Source of the DNA: Chryseobacterium populi
GTDB taxonomy: Bacteria > Bacteroidota > Bacteroidia > Flavobacteriales > Weeksellaceae
Assembly (NCBI RefSeq): GCF_000282115.1
Contig: NZ_AKJY01000012.1
Span: forward strand, 124,001 to 188,000
DNA length: 64,000 nucleotides
Direction: 5' to 3'
A model generated the notes under the pieces. The model made no database searches, had not been told where the DNA came from, and saw only the letters and a program-made list of their open reading frames with translations. A program made the position numbers and the translations under genes. Below, piece after piece: positions 34,536-43,755 of the stretch; positions within the stretch are counted from its first letter, which is position 1, and each line of letters opens with the position of its first letter.

Positions 34536-35438
34536 ATGAGATTTCATTCTCCACAAAAACTTAAAACAATTGCTGATTTAATCGGATCAAAATTTATTGG
34601 CCCCGAAGATTTTGAAGTATTGGGAACTAATGAAATACATATGGTGAAACCAGGAGATATCGTATTTGTCAATCACCCGAAATACTATGATAAAGCTTTA
34701 TACTCTGCTGCAACCATTATCCTGATCGATAAAGAGGTTGATTGCCCTGAAGGAAAAGCCCTTCTGGTTTCTGATGATCCTTTCAGGGATTTCAATAAGA
34801 TCAATACCCATTTCACCAGGATATATAACTTCACTGAAGAGCTTCACGATGTTGAAATTGGGGAAGGGACGAAAATACACCATTCTGCAGTGATCGGAAA
34901 TAATGTGACAATCGGGAAAAATACATTGATCTTCCCTAATGTTGTTATTGGTGACAGAACAGTGATAGGAGACCATGTAATCATTCAGTCCGGAACGGTT
35001 TTAGGAGGTGATGCTTTTTATTACAGGAAATTAAACGGGAATTTTGACCGGTTGATTTCCGTAGGAAATGTTGTCATTGAAAATAACGTAGAAATAGGAA
35101 ACAACTGTACGATTGACCGGGGAGTTACAGATTCTACAGTGATCGGTGAAGGTTCAGTTTTAGATAATCAGATTCAGATCGGCCATGATACTGTAATTGG
35201 CAAAAAATGCCTGATTGCTTCGCAAGTAGGAATTGCAGGCTGTTGTGTGATAGGAGATGAGGTGACATTATGGGGACAGGTAGGTATCGCTTCCGGAAAT
35301 AAAATTGCGAGCGGATCTGTGCTTCTGGGAAAAACGGGAGTCAACAGAGATCTGGAAAAAGGGACTTATATCGGGATGTTTGCTGAAGATTTTAAAACAT
35401 ATCTGAAAAAAGAAGTAAAACTGAGAAATCTCAAATAA
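34536..35438 (+). CDS. LpxD-like acyltransferase, second copy
   Basis: A 300-residue LpxD-family protein. Its N-terminal LpxD domain (about 1-100: [20 protein letters not shown]) is followed by hexapeptide repeats. [30 protein letters not shown] is the counterpart of the LpxD GGDGFGF segment, and [13 protein letters not shown] keeps the His. I chose ATG 34536; a TTG at 34491 would extend into non-family sequence. It is about 40 residues shorter than the lpxD at 30311. It may have a different acyl or sugar specificity. The arrangement efp, lpxD-like, sucD is, to my knowledge, common in Flavobacteriia. Confidence 0.85.
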   Translation: MRFHSPQKLKTIADLIGSKFIGPEDFEVLGTNEIHMVKPGDIVFVNHPKYYDKALYSAATIILIDKEVDCPEGKALLVSDDPFRDFNKINTHFTRIYNFTEELHDVEIGEGTKIHHSAVIGNNVTIGKNTLIFPNVVIGDRTVIGDHVIIQSGTVLGGDAFYYRKLNGNFDRLISVGNVVIENNVEIGNNCTIDRGVTDSTVIGEGSVLDNQIQIGHDTVIGKKCLIASQVGIAGCCVIGDEVTLWGQVGIASGNKIASGSVLLGKTGVNRDLEKGTYIGMFAEDFKTYLKKEVKLRNLK

Positions 35439-35478
35439 ACAATTCTTAAGATTTATCTGAAATCAAAAGAAAAATAAG

Positions 35479-35486
35479 TAAATTTG
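35479..35486 (+). promoter_or_regulatory. Promoter -7 element for sucD
   Basis: TAAATTTG lies 44 bases before the ATG at 35531, in the 92-base gap after the LpxD-like gene. Confidence 0.6.
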
Positions 35487-35530
35487 TGAGCATTAATAAA
35501 GAAATAAAAATAAATTAAAACAACAATAAA

Positions 35531-36403
35531 ATGTCAATTTTAGTAAACAAAGATTCTAAAGTAATTGTACAAGGATTTACAGGGAACGAAGGGACTTTCC
35601 ATGCAGGTCAGATGATTGAATACGGAACAAACGTAGTAGGTGGGGTTACTCCGGGAAAAGGAGGAAGCGAGCACCTTGGAAAGCCAGTATTCAATACTGT
35701 TGCTGATGCGGTTCAAAAAGCCGGAGCTAATGTAAGTATCATTTTCGTACCACCTGCATTTGCTGCAGATGCCATTATGGAAGCTGCTGAGTCAGGGATC
35801 AAAGTTATTGTATGTATTACTGAAGGTATTCCTGTAGCGGATATGGTGAAAGTAAAGTCTTATATTGCTGACAGAGACTGCAGATTAATCGGCCCGAACT
35901 GTCCTGGAATCATCACTTCTGAAGAAGCTAAAATTGGTATTATGCCAGGTTTCGTATTCAAAAAAGGTAAAGTAGGGATCGTTTCTAAATCAGGAACTCT
36001 TACTTACGAAGCTGCTGACCAGGTGGTAAGAGCAGGTTTCGGAATTTCTACAGCAATCGGTATCGGTGGAGATCCAATTATCGGAACAACAACAAGAGAA
36101 GCTTTGGAATTGTTTATTAATGATCCTGAAACTGAAGCTGTTGTAATGATTGGTGAAATCGGTGGTGGTCTTGAAGCTGAAGCAGCAAGATGGTATAAAG
36201 CAAGTGGTTCTACAAAACCTGTTGTAGGTTTCATCGCAGGACAAACAGCTCCTAAAGGAAGAACTATGGGACATGCTGGTGCTATCGTAGGTGGTGCTGA
36301 AGACACTGCTCAGGCTAAAATGGAAATTATGAGAGAAAATGGTATCAATGTAGTAGATTCCCCAGCTGACATCGGTATTACTGTAGCAAAAGTTCTAGCT
36401 TAA
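35531..36403 (+). CDS. sucD: Succinyl-CoA ligase (ADP-forming) subunit alpha
   Basis: A 290-residue alpha subunit of succinyl-CoA synthetase of the citric acid cycle. Visible: [33 protein letters not shown] (CoA-binding, in parts), [44 protein letters not shown], and GHAGAIVGG with the phosphorylated active-site His. Length is normal. The beta subunit gene sucC is not adjacent, as in many Bacteroidota. A -7 element precedes it. Confidence 0.96.
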   Translation: MSILVNKDSKVIVQGFTGNEGTFHAGQMIEYGTNVVGGVTPGKGGSEHLGKPVFNTVADAVQKAGANVSIIFVPPAFAADAIMEAAESGIKVIVCITEGIPVADMVKVKSYIADRDCRLIGPNCPGIITSEEAKIGIMPGFVFKKGKVGIVSKSGTLTYEAADQVVRAGFGISTAIGIGGDPIIGTTTREALELFINDPETEAVVMIGEIGGGLEAEAARWYKASGSTKPVVGFIAGQTAPKGRTMGHAGAIVGGAEDTAQAKMEIMRENGINVVDSPADIGITVAKVLA

Positions 36404-36419
36404 TCATAAAACAAAATAT

Positions 36420-37088
36420 ATGAAAAAATTTTTATTAACCTCAGCTTTAGCTGTTTCCACACTATCATTTGCCCAGATCAATTTTAAAACAACAAGATTT
36501 GGGGTAACGGCAGGAGGAAACTATTCGAGAGTGAGGAATGCCCACAATCCTTCCGGGCCGAGATTCTCAGTGCAGGCAGGAGTTTTAGCACTTATTCCTG
36601 TAGGAAAAGCGAATCAGTTTTATATTCAGCCTGAAGTATTGTATTACGGAGCAGGGGAAACAGGAAAAGATAAGGATGCCAAAGGCAGAGATGGCTACGA
36701 TGCAGTGTATGCAAATAACTATCTGAGTGTGCCTTTATATTTTAAAGCATTTTTTTCAGAAGCAGAATCTGAATTCTTTGGAATGGCAGGACCAAGATTT
36801 AACTTTTTACTAAATCAGAATGTTAAAGATGCGCCTACCACAAGACCTTATTATGACCCTGATGTCACAGATCCTAAAAACCCTCAGGTGAGCGGAAAAG
36901 CAAAAAGCTTCAATTTTGGAATAGGTTTGGGTATTGGGTACAGCTATAAAAGACAATTGGAGATTGCCCTGAAATATGATTTTGGATTATCGGATACTTA
37001 CCCGGGTCTTGCGAAAGAACCGTCAGGTACGGATAAAAACAAATCAGAACAAGTGATCAGCTTAGGTCTGAGCTATATCTTTAAATAA
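36420..37088 (+). CDS. Outer-membrane beta-barrel (porin family) protein
   Basis: A 222-residue protein with a signal peptide (MKKFLLTSALAVSTLSFAQ). Alternating strands (FGVTAGGNYSRV, FSVQAGVLALIPVG, FYIQPEVLYYGAGE, LSVPLYFKAFF, FGIGLGIGYSYKRQLEIALKYDFGL) and a final strand VISLGLSYIFK ending in Phe-Lys match the PorT-like/OmpW-like eight-stranded barrels of Bacteroidetes (outer membrane protein beta-barrel family). It lies 16 bases after sucD and before a strong bidirectional terminator. The substrate or role is unknown. Confidence 0.85.
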   Translation: MKKFLLTSALAVSTLSFAQINFKTTRFGVTAGGNYSRVRNAHNPSGPRFSVQAGVLALIPVGKANQFYIQPEVLYYGAGETGKDKDAKGRDGYDAVYANNYLSVPLYFKAFFSEAESEFFGMAGPRFNFLLNQNVKDAPTTRPYYDPDVTDPKNPQVSGKAKSFNFGIGLGIGYSYKRQLEIALKYDFGLSDTYPGLAKEPSGTDKNKSEQVISLGLSYIFK

Positions 37089-37107
37089 AAATATTTCATT
37101 CACAATA

Positions 37108-37145
37108 TAAAAAATTCCGGGAAATCAATCCCGGAATTTTTTTAT
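37108..37145 (+). terminator. Bidirectional terminator between the barrel gene and the ABC permease
   Basis: AAAATTCCGGGA (37111-37122) pairs with TCCCGGAATTTT (37129-37140) across AATCAA, flanked by A and T tracts. Confidence 0.88.
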
Positions 37146-37161
37146 TATTTAAAATTGGATT

Positions 37162-38472
37162 CTAACTTCTGATCCACTTCCAAAGCTCTTTTAAAGTTGC
37201 TTTATTCCCATACATTAAAATACCTACACGGTAGATTTTTCCGGACAGAAAGATCATAAAAATGGTAGTTCCGAGTAATAACCCGATAGATAATGCAATC
37301 TGCCATGCAGGAACGCCAAAAGGAATTCTTGCAATCATAGCAACGGGCGATGTAAAAGGAATGATCGATAACCAGAACCCTAAAGGCCCGTCAGGATTAT
37401 TCATTAAAGAAAAGCTTGCGTACATTCCCAAAGTTAACGGTAATATCGCAAATAAAGTGAATTGCTGCGTTTCCGTTTCATTGTCTACAGCAGAACCGAT
37501 AGCGGCATAAATAGAGCTGTAAAAGATATATCCAAGTAAGAAAAATACGATGAATACAAAAATGATTAACGGAAAATTAAGTTCGAGCAAACTATGAGAA
37601 ACCTGGGTAGCGATCTGGGCAACATCCATTCTACCGGGCAATCCTTCACTTCCTCCCGGAATATTCTTTTGCAAAGACGAAAAGCCGGTATTTAAAACCA
37701 AAGCCCCTGCTACAGACATGGCAATCCATATGATAAACTGGGTTAAAGCAACCAGAGTTACTCCTAAAATTTTTCCCATCATCAGCTCAAAAGGTTTTAC
37801 CGATGAAATGATAATTTCTACAACACGGTTGTTTTTTTCCTCAAGAACACTTCTCATTACTCTTACCCCGTAAATGATAATAAACATGAAGGTTACATAC
37901 ATCAGAACCATGCTCAACCCGGTTTTTACACCAAAAGTAAGATCGGAATCTTCTTTATTGTTTTCCGAAACATTAATGGTTTTGAGAGTAAAACTTTTAT
38001 CAAGATTATCCAGTTGGGCTTCTACAATACCGAGCTGCTTGATCTTTTCCTTCTTAATCACATTATTGATGTCAGAAATGATTCTTTGCTTCGTATCAAA
38101 GCCTATTTTAGAATTAATAATTAAAGTCGTGTTTTTTTCAAAATTCTCATAATCATGATTGATGATCTCAGGTAAAACAAGAATTCCGTCTAAAGATTCA
38201 TTCTCCTTTAAATTATTGATCTTTGCCTTTTCACTGGAAGCAGGAATAAAAACATAATTCAGCTGATCACTTGATTTTAATTGACCTTTAAACCATCCAC
38301 TTTTATCAACTACTTCAATGATATTGTGAGATTCATTTGCTTTAAACATTAAACCGATAACAGCCCCAAAAGCAATGATCAGAATAGGAGCAAGTAAAGT
38401 CAATATGATGAAGGATTTTTTCTTCACCTGTGTAAGAAATTCCCTTTTTGTAATTAAAAAAATATTATTCAT
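37162..38472 (-). CDS. ABC-2 type transporter permease (NatB-like)
   Basis: A 436-residue ABC-2 permease. One N-terminal helix (KKSFIILTLLAPILIIAFGAVIGLMF) is followed by a large extracytoplasmic region (about 45-175) and five or six C-terminal helices, starting with SMVLMYVTFMFIIIYGVRVMRSVLEEKNNRVVEIIISSVKP, the NatB/YhaP motif. It pairs with the ATPase gene that ends 4 bases upstream of its start. Such pairs export sodium or other small molecules; the substrate here is not known. Confidence 0.9.
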   Translation of the reverse strand: MNNIFLITKREFLTQVKKKSFIILTLLAPILIIAFGAVIGLMFKANESHNIIEVVDKSGWFKGQLKSSDQLNYVFIPASSEKAKINNLKENESLDGILVLPEIINHDYENFEKNTTLIINSKIGFDTKQRIISDINNVIKKEKIKQLGIVEAQLDNLDKSFTLKTINVSENNKEDSDLTFGVKTGLSMVLMYVTFMFIIIYGVRVMRSVLEEKNNRVVEIIISSVKPFELMMGKILGVTLVALTQFIIWIAMSVAGALVLNTGFSSLQKNIPGGSEGLPGRMDVAQIATQVSHSLLELNFPLIIFVFIVFFLLGYIFYSSIYAAIGSAVDNETETQQFTLFAILPLTLGMYASFSLMNNPDGPLGFWLSIIPFTSPVAMIARIPFGVPAWQIALSIGLLLGTTIFMIFLSGKIYRVGILMYGNKATLKELWKWIRS

Positions 38473-38476
38473 AAAA

Positions 38477-39388
38477 TTAAGAATGATTGCTTACGGCATT
38501 AATAAACACCTCGTTCATACTCGGGATTTTTTCTTCAAAAGAACGTACTTTCCCGACATGTACCAAATCTAAAAGAATATTGTTTTGATCGCTCTCATTT
38601 TTTAAATCAAAAGAAATCAGGTTATTTTCATTTGCGAAGTTGAAGATACCGTATTTGCTTTTAAAAGTTTCAAAATTTTTCTGATTCACCTCTGAAACGG
38701 TAATCCCGAAAATATTTTTCTTGAATTTCTCCCTTACATCGAAAACCCGTCCGTCTATGATTTTTTTGGAATTATTGATTAAAGCAACATAATCACACAT
38801 TTCTTCCACACTTTCCATTCTGTGGGTGGAAAGAACAATCGTAGTGCCATTATTTTTAAGATCAATGATCTGGTCTTTGATAAGGTTGGCGTTTACCGGG
38901 TCAAAACCGGAAAAAGGCTCATCGAGAATCAGGAGATTAGGCCTGTGAAGTACTGTTACCACAAACTGGATTTTTTGAGCCATTCCTTTGGAAAGCTCCG
39001 AAAGTTTTTTCTTCCACCACTGATCGATATTAAGTTTTTCAAACCATTTTTTGGCCTCATTCAAAGCATCGTTTTTACTCATACCTTTCAGTTCACCAAA
39101 ATAAAGGATCTGGTCGCCGACACTCATGTTTTTGTACAAACCTCTTTCTTCGGGCATGTATCCGATATTTCTAATATGATTGGGATTAAGCTTTTCCCCA
39201 TTGATGAATACATCTCCGGAATCAGCCTGGGTAATTTGATTGATGATACGGATGAATGAGGTTTTACCCGCTCCGTTCGGCCCCAGAAGGCCATAAATAC
39301 TTCCCTTAGGGACGTGTATGCTAAAATCATCCAAGGCGGTCTTTTTTCCGGCATTGTAGGTTTTAGTAATATGTTCAGCTTTTAGCAT
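38477..39388 (-). CDS. ABC transporter ATP-binding protein (NatA-like)
   Basis: A 303-residue ATPase. Walker A is LLGPNGAGKTS at residues 34-44, the signature is LSKGMAQKIQFV, Walker B is LLILDEPFSGFDP, and the switch His is in LSTHRMESVEEMC. The C-terminal 80 residues form the extra domain found in NatA/DrrA-type exporters. The signature LSKGM instead of LSGGQ is common in this subfamily. It is co-transcribed with the permease gene 4 bases downstream. Confidence 0.93.
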   Translation of the reverse strand: MLKAEHITKTYNAGKKTALDDFSIHVPKGSIYGLLGPNGAGKTSFIRIINQITQADSGDVFINGEKLNPNHIRNIGYMPEERGLYKNMSVGDQILYFGELKGMSKNDALNEAKKWFEKLNIDQWWKKKLSELSKGMAQKIQFVVTVLHRPNLLILDEPFSGFDPVNANLIKDQIIDLKNNGTTIVLSTHRMESVEEMCDYVALINNSKKIIDGRVFDVREKFKKNIFGITVSEVNQKNFETFKSKYGIFNFANENNLISFDLKNESDQNNILLDLVHVGKVRSFEEKIPSMNEVFINAVSNHS

Positions 39389-39492
39389 TAATTTGTTTTT
39401 CTCTATTAGTATAAAAATACGCCGAAAGTTACGGAATAATTAAAACAGAATTAATCTAAAAGAAAAAATCCTGATGATTATCAGGATTTAAT

Positions 39493-39843
39493 TTATTGTT
39501 TCACTATCTGGGTTACTTTTTGAGTATTGTCGCTTAACAGATAACGGATCAGATATTTACCGGGTTTTAATTTTTCAATATTAATTTCCCCTGAATTCAT
39601 ATTCACCGTGTAATTAGCAACCTGTGTTCCCAGGATAGAATAAAAAGTCACACTTTTGATTCTTAATGAAGAATCTTTTGCCTTTACAATAAGGAAATCC
39701 TTTGCAGGATTTGGATAGGCAACAAGCACACCATCATCAGATTTCTGTGAGATGGAACCAGGCTCTCTCAATTGAGCTTTAAAATTGTTGGAAAACCCAA
39801 CAAAAGTGCCTAAAAATAAAATTAAAAGTAAAAGTTTTTTCAT
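39493..39843 (-). CDS. Minimal T9SS-sorted protein (signal peptide plus type A sorting domain)
   Basis: A 116-residue protein from ATG 39843; a TTG one codon earlier is less likely. A signal peptide (MKKLLLLILFLGTFVGFSNNFKAQ) is followed by only about 20 residues of spacer, then a type A C-terminal sorting domain: VAYPNPAKDFLIVKAKD, VTFYSILGTQVANYTV, INIEKLKPGKYLIRYL and a terminal KVTQIVKQ. The usual large passenger domain is missing. It would cross the outer membrane by type IX secretion. Its own role is unclear; it might act as a small surface protein or be a remnant. Confidence 0.85.
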   Translation of the reverse strand: MKKLLLLILFLGTFVGFSNNFKAQLREPGSISQKSDDGVLVAYPNPAKDFLIVKAKDSSLRIKSVTFYSILGTQVANYTVNMNSGEINIEKLKPGKYLIRYLLSDNTQKVTQIVKQ

Positions 39844-39926
39844 CAAATTATAATTTGTCTATGTATTTAATAACAAAAATAAATAATTCTATAATCACCT
39901 GCAATAGTTTTTTATAGAACTTGTAG

Positions 39927-40952
<1,026 letters not shown>

Positions 40953-40969
40953 TTAAGCTGACATATAAA

Positions 40970-41009
40970 TGAAAAACACCTCTAAAGCTGAGGTGTTTTT
41001 CATTTTTTT
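40970..41009 (+). terminator. Bidirectional terminator after hemB
   Basis: AAAAACACCTC (40972-40982) pairs with GAGGTGTTTTT (40990-41000) across TAAAGCT, followed by a T tract. It is shared with the convergent peptide gene. Confidence 0.88.
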
Positions 41010-41011
41010 GA

Positions 41012-41194
41012 TTATCCGAAGCATGCATAATAATGAGGGGAGCCCGGAACTATGGGATCTTCTCCACCTTTGTCATATACGCAGATATTGGAGGGGCACA
41101 AATACCATCCCGGCAGACAGTTTCCATTGGCATCCGGCGGACGAATATTTCCACCATTAATTTTCATCAAATCTTTTTTCGTTAATTTTTTCAT
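41012..41194 (-). CDS. Bacteriocin-like peptide with double-glycine leader
   Basis: A 60-residue peptide. Residues 1-15 (MKKLTKKDLMKINGG) form a double-glycine leader of the ComC/bacteriocin type, with Leu, Met and Ile at the hydrophobic positions before GG. The predicted mature peptide is 45 residues with four cysteines (C26, C33, C38, C58), five prolines and aromatic clusters (GWYLC, HYYACFG). This resembles the 'bacteriocin-like protein' family that is scattered in Chryseobacterium genomes. No C39-peptidase transporter, modification enzyme or immunity gene is nearby. The activity is unknown. It lies 45 bases downstream of a hypothetical gene on the same strand. Confidence 0.75.
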   Translation of the reverse strand: MKKLTKKDLMKINGGNIRPPDANGNCLPGWYLCPSNICVYDKGGEDPIVPGSPHYYACFG

Positions 41195-41239
41195 GATAAA
41201 TTTTAATTTGGTTAAAAAATCTAAATTAATAAAAATTTA

Positions 41240-41968
41240 TCACATAATATTGAAATCTTTCCCCTTTGTAAACTTAGCAGCGAAAGGTGCTTGATTTCCA
41301 GAGTATTTCAAAATGAAATGCTTTTTTGTATCGGTATTAAGTTTGGCTTCAACCTCAACATCCTGGGTCTGAAAACTTACCTCTAATCCCACTCCTGAAT
41401 CTTTTTCAAGATAGATTTCTACACTTTCAGCGTAAAACAAAGAAGTACTCAGATAATTGAACTTAATATTCTTTCGGTACGTTTTTGATTTATTCTGCGT
41501 GAAAGAAGAATAATTTCTTAAAATTTCAATACCGGGAGCATCAATATTGGTAATTCTGGATTTGGTAACGCCGTTTACCCTTACCGAAAAATCTTTGGCA
41601 TTTTTGATATTTCCGTTGACTCCGATATTGAACAGTGAAGGAAGTGAAAGGCCGTACTCGATCATGCTTTCTTTTGTAAATTCAAAATCAGGAATTAAAG
41701 CCGGGTGCTTAGGAACATTGATCAATTGATTTTTAACGGTTTCCAAACTACCGTCAGAGAATAAAAATCCGATCAGGTTATTTCCTGTGGTCCGCCAGTT
41801 TCTTCCGTTCCATTCGAAAATTTCACACAGTAAGGTGTCAGCTGATGAATGGGGAAGAAGATCCATATCCTGCCATTTGAAAACTTCTTTGGCATAAGGC
41901 CTTCTGTCAACAATATTAATCCCAAGGTCCAAGGCGAGGAGGTCCGTTAATTCTTTATTATTTTCCAT
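41240..41968 (-). CDS. Protein of unknown function
   Basis: A 242-residue protein with no signal peptide or membrane helix and no domain I recognise. It begins MENNKELTDLLALDLGINIV and contains a Trp-rich stretch (CEIFEWNGRNWRTTGNNLIGFLF) and a beta-rich second half. The predicted fold is soluble and mostly beta. It stands alone between the TM2 gene (downstream end at 42043) and the GG-leader peptide gene 45 bases after its stop, so it may share a transcript with the peptide. A role in peptide immunity or processing cannot be excluded, but nothing in the sequence shows it. Confidence 0.75.
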   Translation of the reverse strand: MENNKELTDLLALDLGINIVDRRPYAKEVFKWQDMDLLPHSSADTLLCEIFEWNGRNWRTTGNNLIGFLFSDGSLETVKNQLINVPKHPALIPDFEFTKESMIEYGLSLPSLFNIGVNGNIKNAKDFSVRVNGVTKSRITNIDAPGIEILRNYSSFTQNKSKTYRKNIKFNYLSTSLFYAESVEIYLEKDSGVGLEVSFQTQDVEVEAKLNTDTKKHFILKYSGNQAPFAAKFTKGKDFNIM

Positions 41969-42042
41969 ATTAATTTTTAATTGTTATTGGTGGTATAAAA
42001 TTATGGAAATAAAATAAAATCCCGGGAAATTTATCAGAGATT

Positions 42043-42336
42043 TTACAGCCAGCCCTTCTTGCCATAAACATAAGTATCGTCAAACTGCTTATCACTCATA
42101 AACAAATAAAGAATCCCTTCAATAAAAGGTATGATAGTAGCCACTCCAAAGGTAACGAGATTCAGGATAAGCTGTATAATTCCTTCTTTCGTATAGCCAA
42201 GGTAAAATTTATTTAAGGCCAGCCATCCTACAAGAATTCCTAATAATGCTGCAGGGATTTTCTTTTCAGAACGATAAGGAACATTAGCCTGTTGATTGAT
42301 GTCGTTTTCTGTTTTTGTGTAACCGTAATTTTCCAT
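42043..42336 (-). CDS. TM2 domain-containing membrane protein
   Basis: A 97-residue protein from ATG 42336; an ATG frame at 42381 adds 15 residues unlike the family. After a polar N-terminus (about 25 residues) come two helices of the TM2 domain: PAALLGILVGWLALNKFYLGYTKEGIIQLILNLVTFGVATIIPFIEGILYL, described here in parts, with the usual G-x-F/Y-LG turn between them. The conserved DRFY is replaced by NKFYLGY. Function of the family is unknown in bacteria. Confidence 0.85.
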   Translation of the reverse strand: MENYGYTKTENDINQQANVPYRSEKKIPAALLGILVGWLALNKFYLGYTKEGIIQLILNLVTFGVATIIPFIEGILYLFMSDKQFDDTYVYGKKGWL

Positions 42337-42585
42337 TTTTATAACTTTATAATGAGGTGAATAATATTCAATAAGTAGCATTGTTAGGTTAAAATGTTAC
42401 ATATTAATGGCTTAAATATTGAAGTTGGATTATTATTTCTACCTGATTATAGTAATCCGGTTTGAAAAATATAATGGGCAAAGTCGGAATACTTGTTTAA
42501 AGCAATCCTATTTTACATTTACCTTAAAATATCATAAAACTGAAGCATCTGTCTTTTAAGATAAAAATTGAATTCAAAAAAACTT

Positions 42586-42593
42586 TATCTTTG
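42586..42593 (+). promoter_or_regulatory. Promoter -7 element for lptB
   Basis: TATCTTTG ends 5 bases before the ATG at 42599, so the mRNA is predicted to be leaderless or nearly so. Confidence 0.6.
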
Positions 42594-42598
42594 CTCTC

Positions 42599-43660
42599 AT
42601 GATTTTACGAGGAGAAAACTTAATCAAAGAATACGGTCCTAAAAAAGTTGTAAAAGGCGTTTCTGTACAGGTTCAGCAAGGAGAAATTGTTGGTTTGCTT
42701 GGTCCGAACGGGGCCGGAAAAACCACTTCGTTTTATATGATTGTAGGGTTGGTTAAGCCGACTTCCGGAAAAATCTTTCTGGATAAACAGGAAATTACCA
42801 CGGATGCGATGTACCGCAGGGCACAGAAAGGAATCGGATATCTGGCTCAGGAAGCTTCCGTTTTCAGAAAACTTTCTGTAGAAGATAATATCATGGGCGT
42901 TTTACAGCTTACCAACCTTTCAAAACGTGAACAGCATATTAAATGTGATGAATTGATCGAAGAGTTTTCACTTCAACACGTTCGTAAAAACAGAGGTGAT
43001 TTACTTTCAGGAGGGGAAAGACGTAGAACGGAAATTGCAAGATGTCTTGCGACCAGTCCGAATTTTATACTTCTGGATGAGCCTTTCGCAGGGGTAGACC
43101 CGATTGCTGTTGAAGATATCCAGAAAATCGTAAGAAGCCTTGTCGATAAAAATATCGGGATTTTGATCACCGATCACAACGTTCAGCAGACTCTTGCGAT
43201 TACCAATAAAACATATATTATGTTTGAAGGAAGAATCCTGAAAGAAGGACTTCCGGAAGATCTTGCGAACGATCCGCAGGTAAGGGAAGCCTATCTTGGT
43301 GAGAACTTCGTTTACCAGAGTATTTTAGACAAGCCGAAAAAGAAAAAATATGCCTATAATATCTGGGCCGGGAATTTTGATTCAAAATCTCAGCTTCAGA
43401 GTTTTGTGGATCATAATTTTGCACAGTTTGATGACCTGAGACTGATGTATGGTTTTGAAGATATCAGTTTTGCTTCTTTAGCCAATTCGGAAATCGAGCA
43501 TATTTTTAATGAGGTGATCGATAAGAATGCGAATAATTCTTTCGTTTTCCAGAAAAAAGAAATTACATCACAATATCCCCTGGAACAAGGCGAGGAAGAA
43601 TCTAAAAAAGCAAGCAGACCGGAGCTGCATTATCTTACGACATATTTGTTTGAAGGATAA
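42599..43660 (+). CDS. lptB: LPS export ABC transporter ATP-binding protein, with C-terminal extension
   Basis: A 353-residue protein. Residues 1-240 are a canonical LptB ATPase: Walker A GPNGAGKTT at 35-43, Q-loop in IGYLAQEASVFRKLSVEDN, signature LSGGERRRTEIARCLA, Walker B FILLDEPFAGVDPIA, and switch His in LITDHNVQQTLAI. It powers LPS transport by LptF/G. E. coli LptB has 241 residues; here about 110 more follow, starting near KPKKKKYAYNIWAGNFDSK, of unknown function. It is transcribed alone from a close promoter and ends in a terminator. Confidence 0.93.
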   Translation: MILRGENLIKEYGPKKVVKGVSVQVQQGEIVGLLGPNGAGKTTSFYMIVGLVKPTSGKIFLDKQEITTDAMYRRAQKGIGYLAQEASVFRKLSVEDNIMGVLQLTNLSKREQHIKCDELIEEFSLQHVRKNRGDLLSGGERRRTEIARCLATSPNFILLDEPFAGVDPIAVEDIQKIVRSLVDKNIGILITDHNVQQTLAITNKTYIMFEGRILKEGLPEDLANDPQVREAYLGENFVYQSILDKPKKKKYAYNIWAGNFDSKSQLQSFVDHNFAQFDDLRLMYGFEDISFASLANSEIEHIFNEVIDKNANNSFVFQKKEITSQYPLEQGEEESKKASRPELHYLTTYLFEG

Positions 43661-43702
43661 GCCCGGTATTAATTTCGGGTAAATAATTTGCTGAAAAATA
43701 TA

Positions 43703-43740
43703 ATAAAACGTACCTTTCTTCCTGAAACGGTACGTTTTTT
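43703..43740 (+). terminator. Terminator after lptB
   Basis: AAAACGTACC (43705-43714) pairs with GGTACGTTTT (43729-43738), with a 14-base loop and a T tract. Confidence 0.82.
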
Positions 43741-43755
43741 AGTTAAATCATTTCC

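Noticed and set aside
36004..36306. Minus-strand frames inside sucD
   Set aside because: Antisense to a highly conserved enzyme gene; two overlapping frames there are mutually exclusive and look like shadows.
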